A DNA stretch of 64,000 nucleotides. Source: Motilimonas eburnea (GTDB taxonomy: Bacteria; Pseudomonadota; Gammaproteobacteria; Enterobacterales; CBDFNC01). Shown here piece after piece: positions 13,009 to 20,411 of the stretch. Numbering within the stretch: position 1 is the stretch's first letter; every line of letters starts with the position of its first letter. The notes beneath the pieces are model-generated. The model ran no database searches and had not been told where the DNA came from. It saw only the letters and a list, made by a program, of their open reading frames with translations. The translations under genes were made by a program, and so were the position numbers. Location: contig NZ_JAIMJB010000018.1 in assembly GCF_021295345.1 (NCBI RefSeq), forward strand, positions 1 through 64,000, written 5' to 3'.

Positions 13009-13392
13009 ATGAGTAAAGTACTGATAATAGAAGATGACGAGCTGATGGTGCGCATGTTGGTTAGGTTGCTTAATAAGCTTGAGCTTGAGGCAATCACCTC
13101 AGAGTTAGTGCCTACGGATGAACAGCTAAAAGAGGCCTGTTTAGTCATTTCTGATATCTCATTACCCAATGTCCCAGGCATTGCACATATTGAGAAAATC
13201 GCTAAATCAACATGTTGCAACAAGCTGCCTGTCATCGTTATTTCTGGTATGGATATCACTACCCTCGAATCAACCCAAACCTTACTCAAGCTACTTAATG
13301 TTAATTTATTGGGGACTTTTAGAAAACCTTTTAACAAGAAGCAACTATCTGATTTTATAAAAGAAAGTATAATAGAGACGGTGGTAAAGTAG
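13009..13392 (+). CDS. Single-domain response regulator (receiver only)
   Basis: 127 residues made only of a receiver domain. The acidic pair is EDDE (residues 8-11), the phospho-acceptor Asp lies in VISDISLP near 49, the Thr/Ser position is in VISGMD near 82, and the conserved Lys is in FRKPFN near 107. There is no output domain, so it must act by protein contact (CheY or Spo0F style). No kinase gene adjoins it. It is divergent from mioC and precedes the bufferin operon by about 100 bases. Target unknown. Confidence 0.85.
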   Translation: MSKVLIIEDDELMVRMLVRLLNKLELEAITSELVPTDEQLKEACLVISDISLPNVPGIAHIEKIAKSTCCNKLPVIVISGMDITTLESTQTLLKLLNVNLLGTFRKPFNKKQLSDFIKESIIETVVK

Positions 13393-13492
13393 CTATTTTG
13401 TGATTTTTTTGAAATTTTTATCCTGATTGTCCGGTTCTATTAATTGAACTTAGCCAAGTGGCTACAACGCAAAAAAGTGAAGGATAAAAGTT

Positions 13493-13753
13493 ATGCAAAA
13501 ATCGAATCTTATGTTGGCTTCAGCCATTTCAGGTGTATTGGCATTAGGTGCAACCCTGGCTGCTGCCCCCGCTGTGGCTGCAGAGAAAGAGAAATGCTAT
13601 GGCGTAGCGAAAGCCGGGCAAAACGATTGTGCCACTAAAACAACTTCTTGTGCTGGTACCTCTACGGTTGATAACCAAGGTGATGCGTTTATCGCCTTGC
13701 CTAAAGGCTTATGCGATAGATTGGCTGGCGGCAGTTTAACGCCGAAAGAATAA
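13493..13753 (+). CDS. bufA: Bufferin-type precursor peptide (DUF2282), BufA/HvfA
   Basis: 86 residues. A Sec signal peptide (about 1-29, ending APAVA) is followed by a short mature part with four cysteines at 35, 46, 53 and 74, in contexts [17 protein letters not shown] and GLCDRL. This is the bufferin/HvfA pattern. In this family a DUF692 (MNIO) enzyme modifies cysteines to thiazole- or oxazolone-type groups, and the exported peptide binds copper. The stop overlaps the next start (TAATG), so translation is coupled to the enzyme gene. GAAGGAT precedes the ATG. Confidence 0.9.
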   Translation: MQKSNLMLASAISGVLALGATLAAAPAVAAEKEKCYGVAKAGQNDCATKTTSCAGTSTVDNQGDAFIALPKGLCDRLAGGSLTPKE

Positions 13754-14598
13754 TGACTTGCCCTATTAGTGCACTTGGGGTTGGCATTGGCTTACGCCAT
13801 CCCCATTTTGCAGAAATCTTGGCTCAGCGCCCCGCTTTGGCATTTGTTGAAGTACACAGTGAGAACTATTTTAATCCACATAGCCGAAATCGCGCATACC
13901 TAGATCAAATAGCCCAACATTATGCCTTAAGTTGCCATGGTGTTGGTTTGTCATTAGGGAGTAAAGATCCTTTATCCAGTGAACACTTAGCCCAATTAAA
14001 AGCCTTAGTGGATGCGTACAACCCGGCTCTAGTGTCTGAACATTTAAGCTGGGGATCCATTGATGGTCGCTACTTTAATGATCTTTTACCCCTACCTTAT
14101 ACACAGGAAATGGTGCAACACTTTGCTGAGCGTGTGGATCAGGTTCAGCAGATCTTAGGCAGGCAGATCTTAATTGAAAACCCTTCGGCGTATTTGCAGT
14201 TTTCCCATGCCGATCTTTGCGAGTGGGAAGTGTTAAACCTGTTGGTTGAGAAAACGGGATGTGGATTGTTGCTCGATTTGAACAACATTTATGTGAGTTC
14301 GATGAATTTAGGATTTGATTGTGATACTTATCTGGCATCGATCGATCATAACGCGGTGGTTGAGATCCATTTAGCCGGATTCACTCGCAAGCACTTAGGG
14401 ACGGGTGAAATACTGATTGATACCCATGGCAGTCGAGTGAGTGATGCGGTGTGGGATTTATATTCCCAATACCTCAAGCGAGATCCTGCTGTGGTGACAT
14501 TAATTGAATGGGACACGGACATTCCCCCGCTGGAGGTGTTGCTAGAAGAGCAGCAAAAGGCACTGGCGATAAACAGGGAGCAAGATCATGGCTGCTAA
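13753..14598 (+). CDS. bufB: DUF692 multinuclear iron oxidase (MNIO), BufB/HvfB
   Basis: 281 residues, a TIM-barrel DUF692 protein. The conserved metal-ligand contexts are VEVHSENYF (near 32), CHGVGLSLG (near 57), ILIENPSAY (near 137), LLLDLNNIYVSS (near 174), EIHLAGF (near 204) and IEWDTDIP (near 253). MNIO enzymes use an iron cluster and oxygen to remodel cysteine in precursor peptides, here presumably the adjacent BufA. It overlaps bufA by one base and the next gene by 11. Enzyme class is certain, substrate is inferred from neighbourhood. Confidence 0.93.
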   Translation: MTCPISALGVGIGLRHPHFAEILAQRPALAFVEVHSENYFNPHSRNRAYLDQIAQHYALSCHGVGLSLGSKDPLSSEHLAQLKALVDAYNPALVSEHLSWGSIDGRYFNDLLPLPYTQEMVQHFAERVDQVQQILGRQILIENPSAYLQFSHADLCEWEVLNLLVEKTGCGLLLDLNNIYVSSMNLGFDCDTYLASIDHNAVVEIHLAGFTRKHLGTGEILIDTHGSRVSDAVWDLYSQYLKRDPAVVTLIEWDTDIPPLEVLLEEQQKALAINREQDHGC

Positions 14599-15367
14599 TC
14601 TTTCCCTGAGTGAACTGCAACACGCTTTCGCCGAATGGTTATCTGGTAAAGAAAGCGAACTCACTCCGCATATCAAATCGCATCCATTGGCTGCTCAACT
14701 GTCGCCGCAGCAGCGAATGCAGATATATCAAAATAATTACTTGGTGAGTTGTACTGATGCATTAAAAGCCACGTACCCGTTAACTCAACAGTTAGTCGGT
14801 AACGAATGCTTTACCCAGCTGGCTCGGCAATGGATCAAGCTATATCCCCCTGCGAGCGGCAATATTATTGAATACGGTGAGGGCTTCGCCCCTTGGTTGA
14901 CAAGCCAAGAACGGCTTGAGTCATTGCCCTATTTGGCGGACTTTGCTGCTCTGGAATGGCGAGTCGAGCAAACTTGCCATGCTGAGTTGAATGAAAGCCC
15001 TTTTCCCTTTACCGAATTAGCCGAGGTTGATGAGTGTCGTTTTGGTTTACTTGCCTTCCAGTTGGCACCGCAGTATCGCTTAGTCGCCAGTGACTATGCC
15101 ATCGGCGACATTTATCACATGCTACAAAAGCAACAAGTGGAGGCGCTTGATTTTTATCGGCCGCAGCATTTGTTATTGCAAAAACAATCAGATTTTTCCG
15201 TAACATTACATCCAGTTGAGCCTTTGGCGTATCAGTTCTTAGTGGCTTGTCAGCAGCAGAAGACCCTTGAAACGATCGCCCAAACTATGGCCATGGATCC
15301 CAGTCTCTATCTACAAAGGTTTATTCAACAAGGCGTATTGAGCCGCTTTGTGTGTAAGGAGGTTTAA
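14588..15367 (+). CDS. bufC: DUF2063 partner protein, BufC/HvfC
   Basis: 259 residues. The N-terminal half (about 5-100) matches the DUF2063 pattern QRMQIYQNNY...ALKATYPLTQQLVG, and the C-terminal half is a winged-helix-like recognition region. In bufferin/Hvf operons this protein binds the precursor and pairs with the DUF692 enzyme. It overlaps bufB by 11 bases and is followed by a DoxX gene, the usual four-gene order. Confidence 0.9.
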   Translation: MAANLSLSELQHAFAEWLSGKESELTPHIKSHPLAAQLSPQQRMQIYQNNYLVSCTDALKATYPLTQQLVGNECFTQLARQWIKLYPPASGNIIEYGEGFAPWLTSQERLESLPYLADFAALEWRVEQTCHAELNESPFPFTELAEVDECRFGLLAFQLAPQYRLVASDYAIGDIYHMLQKQQVEALDFYRPQHLLLQKQSDFSVTLHPVEPLAYQFLVACQQQKTLETIAQTMAMDPSLYLQRFIQQGVLSRFVCKEV

Positions 15368-15368
15368 C

Positions 15369-15809
15369 ATGCGTTTTTTAATTCAAAAATATGAACAAGC
15401 TGTCGATGCGAGCGACCACTATGTCGTTCCCTTGGTATTGTTACTCATTCGGGGTTGGGTTAGTTGGGTGTTTTTTCGCTCTGGGCTCATCAAGTTCAAC
15501 AGTTGGGATAGCACCTTGTACCTATTTGAATATGAATATCAAGTGCCTTTGTTGCCATGGCTATGGGCAGCCTATTTAGGGACGGCTGCAGAGCTCATCT
15601 TACCTGTTTTATTGGTGTTAGGTCTGTTTACTCGTCCAACTGCATTCGCATTGTTTGTATTTAATATTATTGCCGTTGTTTCTTACCCCACCTTGTGGGC
15701 TGGCGGGTTTAATGATCATCAACTTTGGGGAATGATGTTGATGGTTTGTGTGTTGTGGGGGGCTGGACCCATTAGTGTCGATCGCTGGTTAGCAAAAAAG
15801 TGGGGCTGA
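15369..15809 (+). CDS. DoxX family membrane protein, HvfD-like
   Basis: 146 residues from the ATG at 15369, which has AAGGAGG six bases upstream. The longer frame starting at 15348 overlaps bufC and lacks such a site. Four membrane helices (about 22-42, 68-90, 93-112, 118-138) make it a DoxX/SURF4-type protein. It is the last gene of the bufferin operon. DoxX proteins accompany many such operons, but their exact role, perhaps redox or export support, is not settled. Confidence 0.88.
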   Translation: MRFLIQKYEQAVDASDHYVVPLVLLLIRGWVSWVFFRSGLIKFNSWDSTLYLFEYEYQVPLLPWLWAAYLGTAAELILPVLLVLGLFTRPTAFALFVFNIIAVVSYPTLWAGGFNDHQLWGMMLMVCVLWGAGPISVDRWLAKKWG

Positions 15810-15861
15810 TCTGTCGATAGGTTGTCGAGAAACCAGCCTGCCACTCGGCAGGCTGAGTCAA

Positions 15862-16539
15862 TTAGAAATATAAACGCACCACTGATTCGGTTACACAAGC
15901 TGGACGGCGACAGCCTTCAATCTCTACCGAAATTTCTTTAACTAACTCAAGTCCGCGTTTAATTGGATTGACTTTGCACAACCGAGTTCGAGCACGAATA
16001 CGACTGCCAACCTTAACCGGATAAGGGAAGCGGACTTGGTTCAAACCATAATTCACCGTCATTTTGGCTGTTGGATAGCGTGGGTTATCACTGTCTACAC
16101 TTTCGGTTAACACAGGTAACAGGGACAAGGTTAAGAAACCATGGGCTATGGTTGTTTTAAATGGGGACTGTTCCTCTGCTCGTGCGGGATCGGTATGGAT
16201 CCACTGGTGATCTTGGGTTACGTGAGCAAAGTCATCTATGGTTTGTTGAGTAATATCAAACCAAGGCCCCACATGTATCTCTTCACCTAATTGCTGAGAT
16301 AGCTGCTCTAGCACCGCCTCGGCTTTTGGGTGTAGTTCAATTGTCTTATGGGCAGTGCTAGACGTATCGTTAGAGATAAGTTGATGTTCTCTCGCCCAGT
16401 TTACCAATTGGCTGTTATGCGCCTTGTTGAGAAACTCAATCCAATAGTCACGAATTGTTGGCGAGAGCCAATCTTTTAGCTCAAATGGATTTTGTGCCAG
16501 AATTTCTTTTTTCTGTTTGAGAAAATCAACCACTTTCAT
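15862..16539 (-). CDS. MaoC-like (R)-specific enoyl-CoA hydratase family protein
   Basis: 225 residues. The C-terminal hot-dog domain (about 85-215) carries the hydratase signature FAHVTQDHQWIHTD with the catalytic Asp/His, followed by SPFKTTIAHGFLTLSLLP. The N-terminal 80 residues are helical and unassigned. Such proteins hydrate trans-2-enoyl-CoA to (R)-3-hydroxyacyl-CoA, often linked to PHA or fatty-acid metabolism. No lipid genes adjoin it, so the pathway is unknown. It converges with the bufferin operon. Confidence 0.85.
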   Translation of the reverse strand: MKVVDFLKQKKEILAQNPFELKDWLSPTIRDYWIEFLNKAHNSQLVNWAREHQLISNDTSSTAHKTIELHPKAEAVLEQLSQQLGEEIHVGPWFDITQQTIDDFAHVTQDHQWIHTDPARAEEQSPFKTTIAHGFLTLSLLPVLTESVDSDNPRYPTAKMTVNYGLNQVRFPYPVKVGSRIRARTRLCKVNPIKRGLELVKEISVEIEGCRRPACVTESVVRLYF

Positions 16540-16579
16540 ATCGCTAACCTATACAATTAAGTTACATGATTAAGAGTTT

Positions 16580-16660
16580 ATACCCAATCAACCTAGAGAT
16601 GCTTGATTTCAGCGAAAATGTTAAGCCGCTGGTAGAAGGCTGTTGAGGTTAATTAGGTAT
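16580..16660. mobile_element. Possible 81-bp MITE-like element
   Basis: ATACCCAATCAACCT at the left end matches, in inverted form, AGGTTAATTAGGTAT at the right end: 13 of 15 positions. The element is 81 bp, non-coding and intergenic, between the MaoC-like gene and ogt. A TA target duplication is possible but ambiguous. No other full copy was seen in the window. Confidence 0.45.
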
Positions 16661-16824
16661 TAGTAGGGTTACTTGATCTATTTATCCAGCTTGGTGTCGA
16701 TTATTTTTACCAACTTATCATAAGTTCTTGATCAGGATAAAGGTAAGTTCCTGTTTTGTGACTAGCTGGTATAACCCATTATTTATACATATGCTTTGCA
16801 AGCCATAAATTGTAAAACAATACG

Positions 16825-17316
16825 CTACAAAACACCTTCAATTTTTAATAATTGTTCTTTAATGGCTAACCCTGCGGAATAACCGGCTAGCTTACCAGAT
16901 GAGGCAATAACCCGATGACAAGGGGTGCAGATGATCAGAGGGTTTTTACCTATGGCTTGTGCGATAGCTCGAACGGCTTTGGGTTTAGCAAGTTGATCGG
17001 CCATCCATTTGTAAGTGACCGTACTGCCGTAGGGGATTTTCGTGAGTTGATGCCAAACTTGACACTGAAAATCACTGCCGTGAAAAGCAACTGGGAGTTT
17101 AAATTGCTCGAGTTCGCCGTTGAAATAGGCATCTAGTTGCTTTTGAGTTTCGCTAAAAAGTGCGTATTCGGGGGCTGTCGAGGCCTGAGTCAGCTGCTGA
17201 TAATGGGGGAGGTAGGGCAGCTTTTTTTGCCTACTAAAATACAACCCTGTTAGCTTATTTTGTTCGCTAAACGCAAGCATCTCGCCTGCCGCAGATTTGA
17301 ATCGAGTGTAAAACAC
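16825..17316 (-). CDS. ogt: Methylated-DNA-protein-cysteine methyltransferase
   Basis: 163 residues. The active-site motif PCHRV occurs in IICTPCHRVIASSGKLAGYSAGL near residue 130, and the helix-turn-helix segment VRAIAQAIGKNP near 113. The protein removes O6-alkyl groups from guanine by irreversible transfer to its own cysteine. There is no AdaA regulatory domain, so it is the Ogt form rather than Ada. It is a single-gene unit. Confidence 0.94.
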   Translation of the reverse strand: MFYTRFKSAAGEMLAFSEQNKLTGLYFSRQKKLPYLPHYQQLTQASTAPEYALFSETQKQLDAYFNGELEQFKLPVAFHGSDFQCQVWHQLTKIPYGSTVTYKWMADQLAKPKAVRAIAQAIGKNPLIICTPCHRVIASSGKLAGYSAGLAIKEQLLKIEGVL

Positions 17317-17970
17317 GCTTGGTCCCTCAGTATCACACTGATAACAGTGAGTGTTGCATTCTAAGCGGAATCGAGTGAGCCATGATGACTCAAATCAATT
17401 CATCAATGATTTTTCTTTGATTTCATGCGTGGCTTAACGGATATAGCACGCTCACGGGGAATCCCTGAGTATGGCTTACGTGTGTCGGTCCGTTATGGAT
17501 TAACTTTACCTGTTGTCAATGGTCTACAGTTCGTCGATTCATTGGCTAAGATAAGCGGATGGGTATTATATTTTATTTATGTATATATAAGTTATATGTT
17601 TGGGTTATTAGTCTTGCTAATAGTTTGGCTATACTATTACGTTTTAATATTCAGTTGTTTATGTTTATTTATGAATATGCTCGCTATCCCATGTATTTTT
17701 GGCGTATCATTTTGGGGGACTTGTTATTTATAGTTTTTTTATATTAAATGTGGCTAAACACAGTATTATATAATTGTGCTATGAAAGTTTTGTCGGTTTG
17801 ATTGGTTTATCTGTCTAAGCTGATTATTTGGGTGTATTACAGCGTATTAATCATCATCTGACAGCGATTTTAACTTTGAACAAGCAAGTTGGTTTTGGTT
17901 ATCGTGGAACGCATTGGGAGACGCCATAACTAATGGGCCACCAGCTTGTTTGTTCTTCTCTTTTCGAGAT
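17317..17970. other. Gene-poor stretch without a recognised function
   Basis: About 650 bases of AT-rich DNA. Two overlapping open frames on the plus strand (17425-17733 and 17559-17747) are Phe/Tyr/Leu-rich, lack ribosome binding sites and resemble no family known to me. They are probably chance frames in low-GC DNA. The composition is unlike neighbouring genes, so a decayed or acquired insert is possible. Confidence 0.4.
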
Positions 17971-17998
17971 AAAAAAAAGCCGGCAGGGAGAGCCGGCT
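17971..17998 (-). terminator. Strong orphan rho-independent terminator (minus strand)
   Basis: AGCCGGC (978-984 of the 17-kb block) pairs with GCCGGCT (992-998) around a 7-base loop. On the minus strand it is followed by eight U residues. No supported gene reads into it from the right, so it may end a non-coding RNA transcribed from about 18000-18250. Confidence 0.75.
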
Positions 17999-17999
17999 A

Positions 18000-18240
18000 A
18001 AAAGGAAGTAGTACTTGAACAGCCTAACCTTGCCTAGACCAGCCCGGTTAGTTGATGGTGTTATCTTACCCCGGCTATTGATTTTATCTATAAGGGAAAA
18101 CCTAGATATTATGACAGCTGATAGCTGAGGGAACCTCTCCTTATTGCTTTGGGTATAACAGGCAAAAAAGTGATATATTGATTTGGCTCTAACATGGTGT
18201 TGGGCCAATTATGTTCTAATGACCTACACACCTAAGCTCC
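18000..18240 (-). ncRNA. Candidate small RNA ending at the 17971 terminator
   Basis: The DNA upstream of the orphan terminator is about 300 bases long, carries no plausible gene on either strand, and lies in front of tmaR, which reads the other way. A minus-strand transcript here would be a free-standing small RNA. No convincing sigma-70 promoter was found, so the 5' end is unknown. This is a proposal only. Confidence 0.3.
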
Positions 18241-18310
18241 CTAGGGTGGTGAGTTACTTGCTTTGCATTTGTCAATGTAGGTGACCGTGTTTTGCTTGAT
18301 GAGGTAAGAA

Positions 18311-18628
18311 ATGAGTAACGTATTAGAATTAGTAAAAAATACACGTCGCAAGAATAAGCTAAAGCGTGAAATATTAGATAACGACAGCAAGGTTCGTGAC
18401 AACCGTAAGCGTGTTGACCTATTAGACAATCTGCTTGATTACATTCGCCCTGAGATGACTCAAGAAGAGATCATTGCCATTGTTGAAAATATGAAAGCTG
18501 ACTATGAAGATCGTGTCGATGACCACATCATCAAAGGTGCGGAATTATCGAAAGAGCGTCGTGAGATTAACAAAAAAATCCAAGAGTTTTCGCGCTCTTC
18601 TGCGCTAAAAGCCAAGGCAAAAGGCTAA
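18311..18628 (+). CDS. tmaR: Pole-localising protein TmaR (DUF496, YeeX)
   Basis: 105 residues, close to the 109 of E. coli YeeX. It shares the signature segments [36 protein letters not shown] and AELSKERR. It is entirely helical, with coiled coil along most of its length. In E. coli TmaR clusters at a cell pole and captures enzyme I of the PTS, tuning sugar uptake. GAGGTAAGAA precedes the ATG, and a terminator follows at 18647. Confidence 0.93.
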   Translation: MSNVLELVKNTRRKNKLKREILDNDSKVRDNRKRVDLLDNLLDYIRPEMTQEEIIAIVENMKADYEDRVDDHIIKGAELSKERREINKKIQEFSRSSALKAKAKG

Positions 18629-18646
18629 CCATGAGCCGCCTCGTAG

Positions 18647-18670
18647 AAAAGCCCGTTATGGGCTTTTTTT
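18647..18670 (+). terminator. Terminator after tmaR
   Basis: AAAAGCCC, a 5-base loop, then GGGCTTTTTTT forms a compact stem with a T tract, 18 bases past the tmaR stop. Confidence 0.8.
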
Positions 18671-18937
18671 ATTGCTGAAAGCGCCGTTTTAGCGGCGTTT
18701 GAGAAAAGAAAAGCCGCTTTTTACTGACACGCTTAAATTGGAATACGTGTCTATTTACGCTAAAATCTTGGGTGAAATAGGGTTTTAAGCTCTCACCCCG
18801 AGATTTGGCGAATAATAATACCTATATTTTGCCTAGACTACGTTATGGACTCACTGGATCCTGACCTATTGCCTTACCACTGAGTTCATTGGTTTAAGGT
18901 GATCGGAGATGGTATTCACTTTAGGAGCGTCGTGCGA
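18671..18937. other. Intergenic stretch with an inverted repeat
   Basis: AAATCTTGGGTGA (18763-18775) pairs imperfectly with TCACCCCGAGATTT (18793-18806). A shorter GC hairpin lies at 18681-18697. No T tract follows the long repeat. No gene was found, and the stretch probably carries the leader and promoter of the next gene. Confidence 0.3.
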
Positions 18938-19732
18938 ATGGATTCCACTTTTGTTATTTTAGAGCGCATTGCGCAAAATGCTGATTGGCCCACGACGCAA
19001 TCATGGACCCAAATGCTGCAACGTGAATTTCAAGCTGCGCTTGATTTACTTGATGGCTATCGTGATGATCCAGAAACCCTCTACCGCGCAATGAATTTGT
19101 TTATCGTGATGCCTAATGGTTGTTACGGTAAAGCGGGTGCAGGCGCGGTCTTATTGGCCGCTAGCCACTTTGAATCTAAGCTAAGCACCGAGGTGGCCAA
19201 TGCTATTTCTCATTGGATAGAATCGGCCAAACTCGTCAATGACAGCATCCCCGCCGTCAGAGCCATAGAAGTGAATTTTTTAGTGCGCTCTGAGCAAATG
19301 GAATTAGCGGCAAGCAAGCTAAAAGAGCTGGTAAAGATTAACCCCGATGATTATTGGGCTTGCCGTAGTGCGTTAAATTATTGGGCTGAAACGGGGGATT
19401 TGGCTCAAGTGGCTATTTGGGGGAAGCGGGCTGAAGATAATGCGCATAGTTCGCGACGTTGGGAACAAGTCATTTGGCAAATGGGAGTTATCGCCCAGCA
19501 GCAGAAACTTTGGCAGCAAGCATTGGGCTTTTATGAGCAATTGTTGTCGGGAAATAACCAAGATTCACACCTATACTTACGTATGGCACAGGTATTATTT
19601 GCTTTATCCGAGCATAAGCGGGCACTGGCCTATATCAAGCAGTCATTAGCGATTAAGTCTACTCCGGTAGGTGAACAGCTCCAGAAAGATATTTTAAAAG
19701 CCAGTGTTTGGTGGCGTAAGTTATTGCCCTAG
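18938..19732 (+). CDS. TPR-repeat protein of unknown function
   Basis: 264 residues from the ATG at 18938, which has TAGGAG ten bases upstream. The frame is open from 18899 but without a better site. The C-terminal half (about 100-260) is built of helix pairs typical of tetratricopeptide repeats, such as KLWQQALGFYEQLL and EHKRALAYIKQSLAI. There is no signal peptide, so it is cytoplasmic and probably a protein-interaction scaffold. Its end overlaps the convergent HAD gene by four bases. Confidence 0.7.
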   Translation: MDSTFVILERIAQNADWPTTQSWTQMLQREFQAALDLLDGYRDDPETLYRAMNLFIVMPNGCYGKAGAGAVLLAASHFESKLSTEVANAISHWIESAKLVNDSIPAVRAIEVNFLVRSEQMELAASKLKELVKINPDDYWACRSALNYWAETGDLAQVAIWGKRAEDNAHSSRRWEQVIWQMGVIAQQQKLWQQALGFYEQLLSGNNQDSHLYLRMAQVLFALSEHKRALAYIKQSLAIKSTPVGEQLQKDILKASVWWRKLLP

Positions 19733-20343
19733 TTGAGCGCCCATTTGTTTTGGTGGGCGGTGCGAAAGGCGTCTGTTAGTTCAAACACGGTTTGATATAC
19801 CCAATCAGCCTGATCGCGATACTGTTTGTTTAGTTCTGGATCATACAAACAAGACCACACCTTGGCATTTTTTGCCACTTCAATATCAAACCAATAATCA
19901 CCTACATATAACAACTCATCATGGGCAATACCCCATTGTTTAGCGATGATATGTATGCCTTCAGGATCGGGTTTCGCTTTACAGTCTTCTCGAGTGAGGA
20001 GCAAGGGAATATTTAGGTCAAACTTATCCAATACATATCGGCTAGCATCGCGCATATTACGCGTTAACACCGCCACGGGTAGGGCAAGTTGCTCCAGTGT
20101 ATCCAATAGCTCTGTTACCCCGCCTATCTCTTGTGCGGCTTTGGCGCCAGCCATTTCATGTTGATAAATACGTTGTTTTGCGGTGGCTATCTGTTGTGGG
20201 CACTGCAGGGTTTCTAGATGTTCTAAGATAGGCGTGTTAGCGGGAAAGTTTAAATCAAGGCGTAGTTGGTCAAAGTCGAGTTTTGAGTCGACTAAGGTGC
20301 CGTCTAAATCAAAAATCACCCCTTTGATTTTGCTCAGCTCCAT
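19729..20343 (-). CDS. HAD superfamily phosphatase, phosphoglycolate-phosphatase-like
   Basis: 204 residues. Motif I is FDLDGTLVDS (residues 11-20), with both catalytic aspartates. Motif II Thr lies in VLTRN near 93, motif III Lys in CKAKPDPEG near 122, and motif IV in GDYWFDIEVAKNA near 147. The small helical cap between motifs I and II makes it subfamily IA. Substrate cannot be told from sequence. It converges with the TPR gene, overlapping by four bases. Confidence 0.85.
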   Translation of the reverse strand: MELSKIKGVIFDLDGTLVDSKLDFDQLRLDLNFPANTPILEHLETLQCPQQIATAKQRIYQHEMAGAKAAQEIGGVTELLDTLEQLALPVAVLTRNMRDASRYVLDKFDLNIPLLLTREDCKAKPDPEGIHIIAKQWGIAHDELLYVGDYWFDIEVAKNAKVWSCLYDPELNKQYRDQADWVYQTVFELTDAFRTAHQNKWALN

Positions 20344-20411
20344 GATACCTCCAAATAACGCGCTGCTAACTGAGTTAAACTAACTATAGCGCGCAGCGCA
20401 TGATGATATTG

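Noticed and set aside
17425-17747. Two overlapping plus-strand open frames rich in Phe, Tyr and Leu
   Set aside because: No ribosome binding site, no family resemblance, and low-complexity AT-rich DNA that easily gives such frames.
17930-18208. A 92-residue minus-strand open frame
   Set aside because: It reads straight through the rho-independent terminator stem and lacks a ribosome binding site; a non-coding transcript is more plausible.
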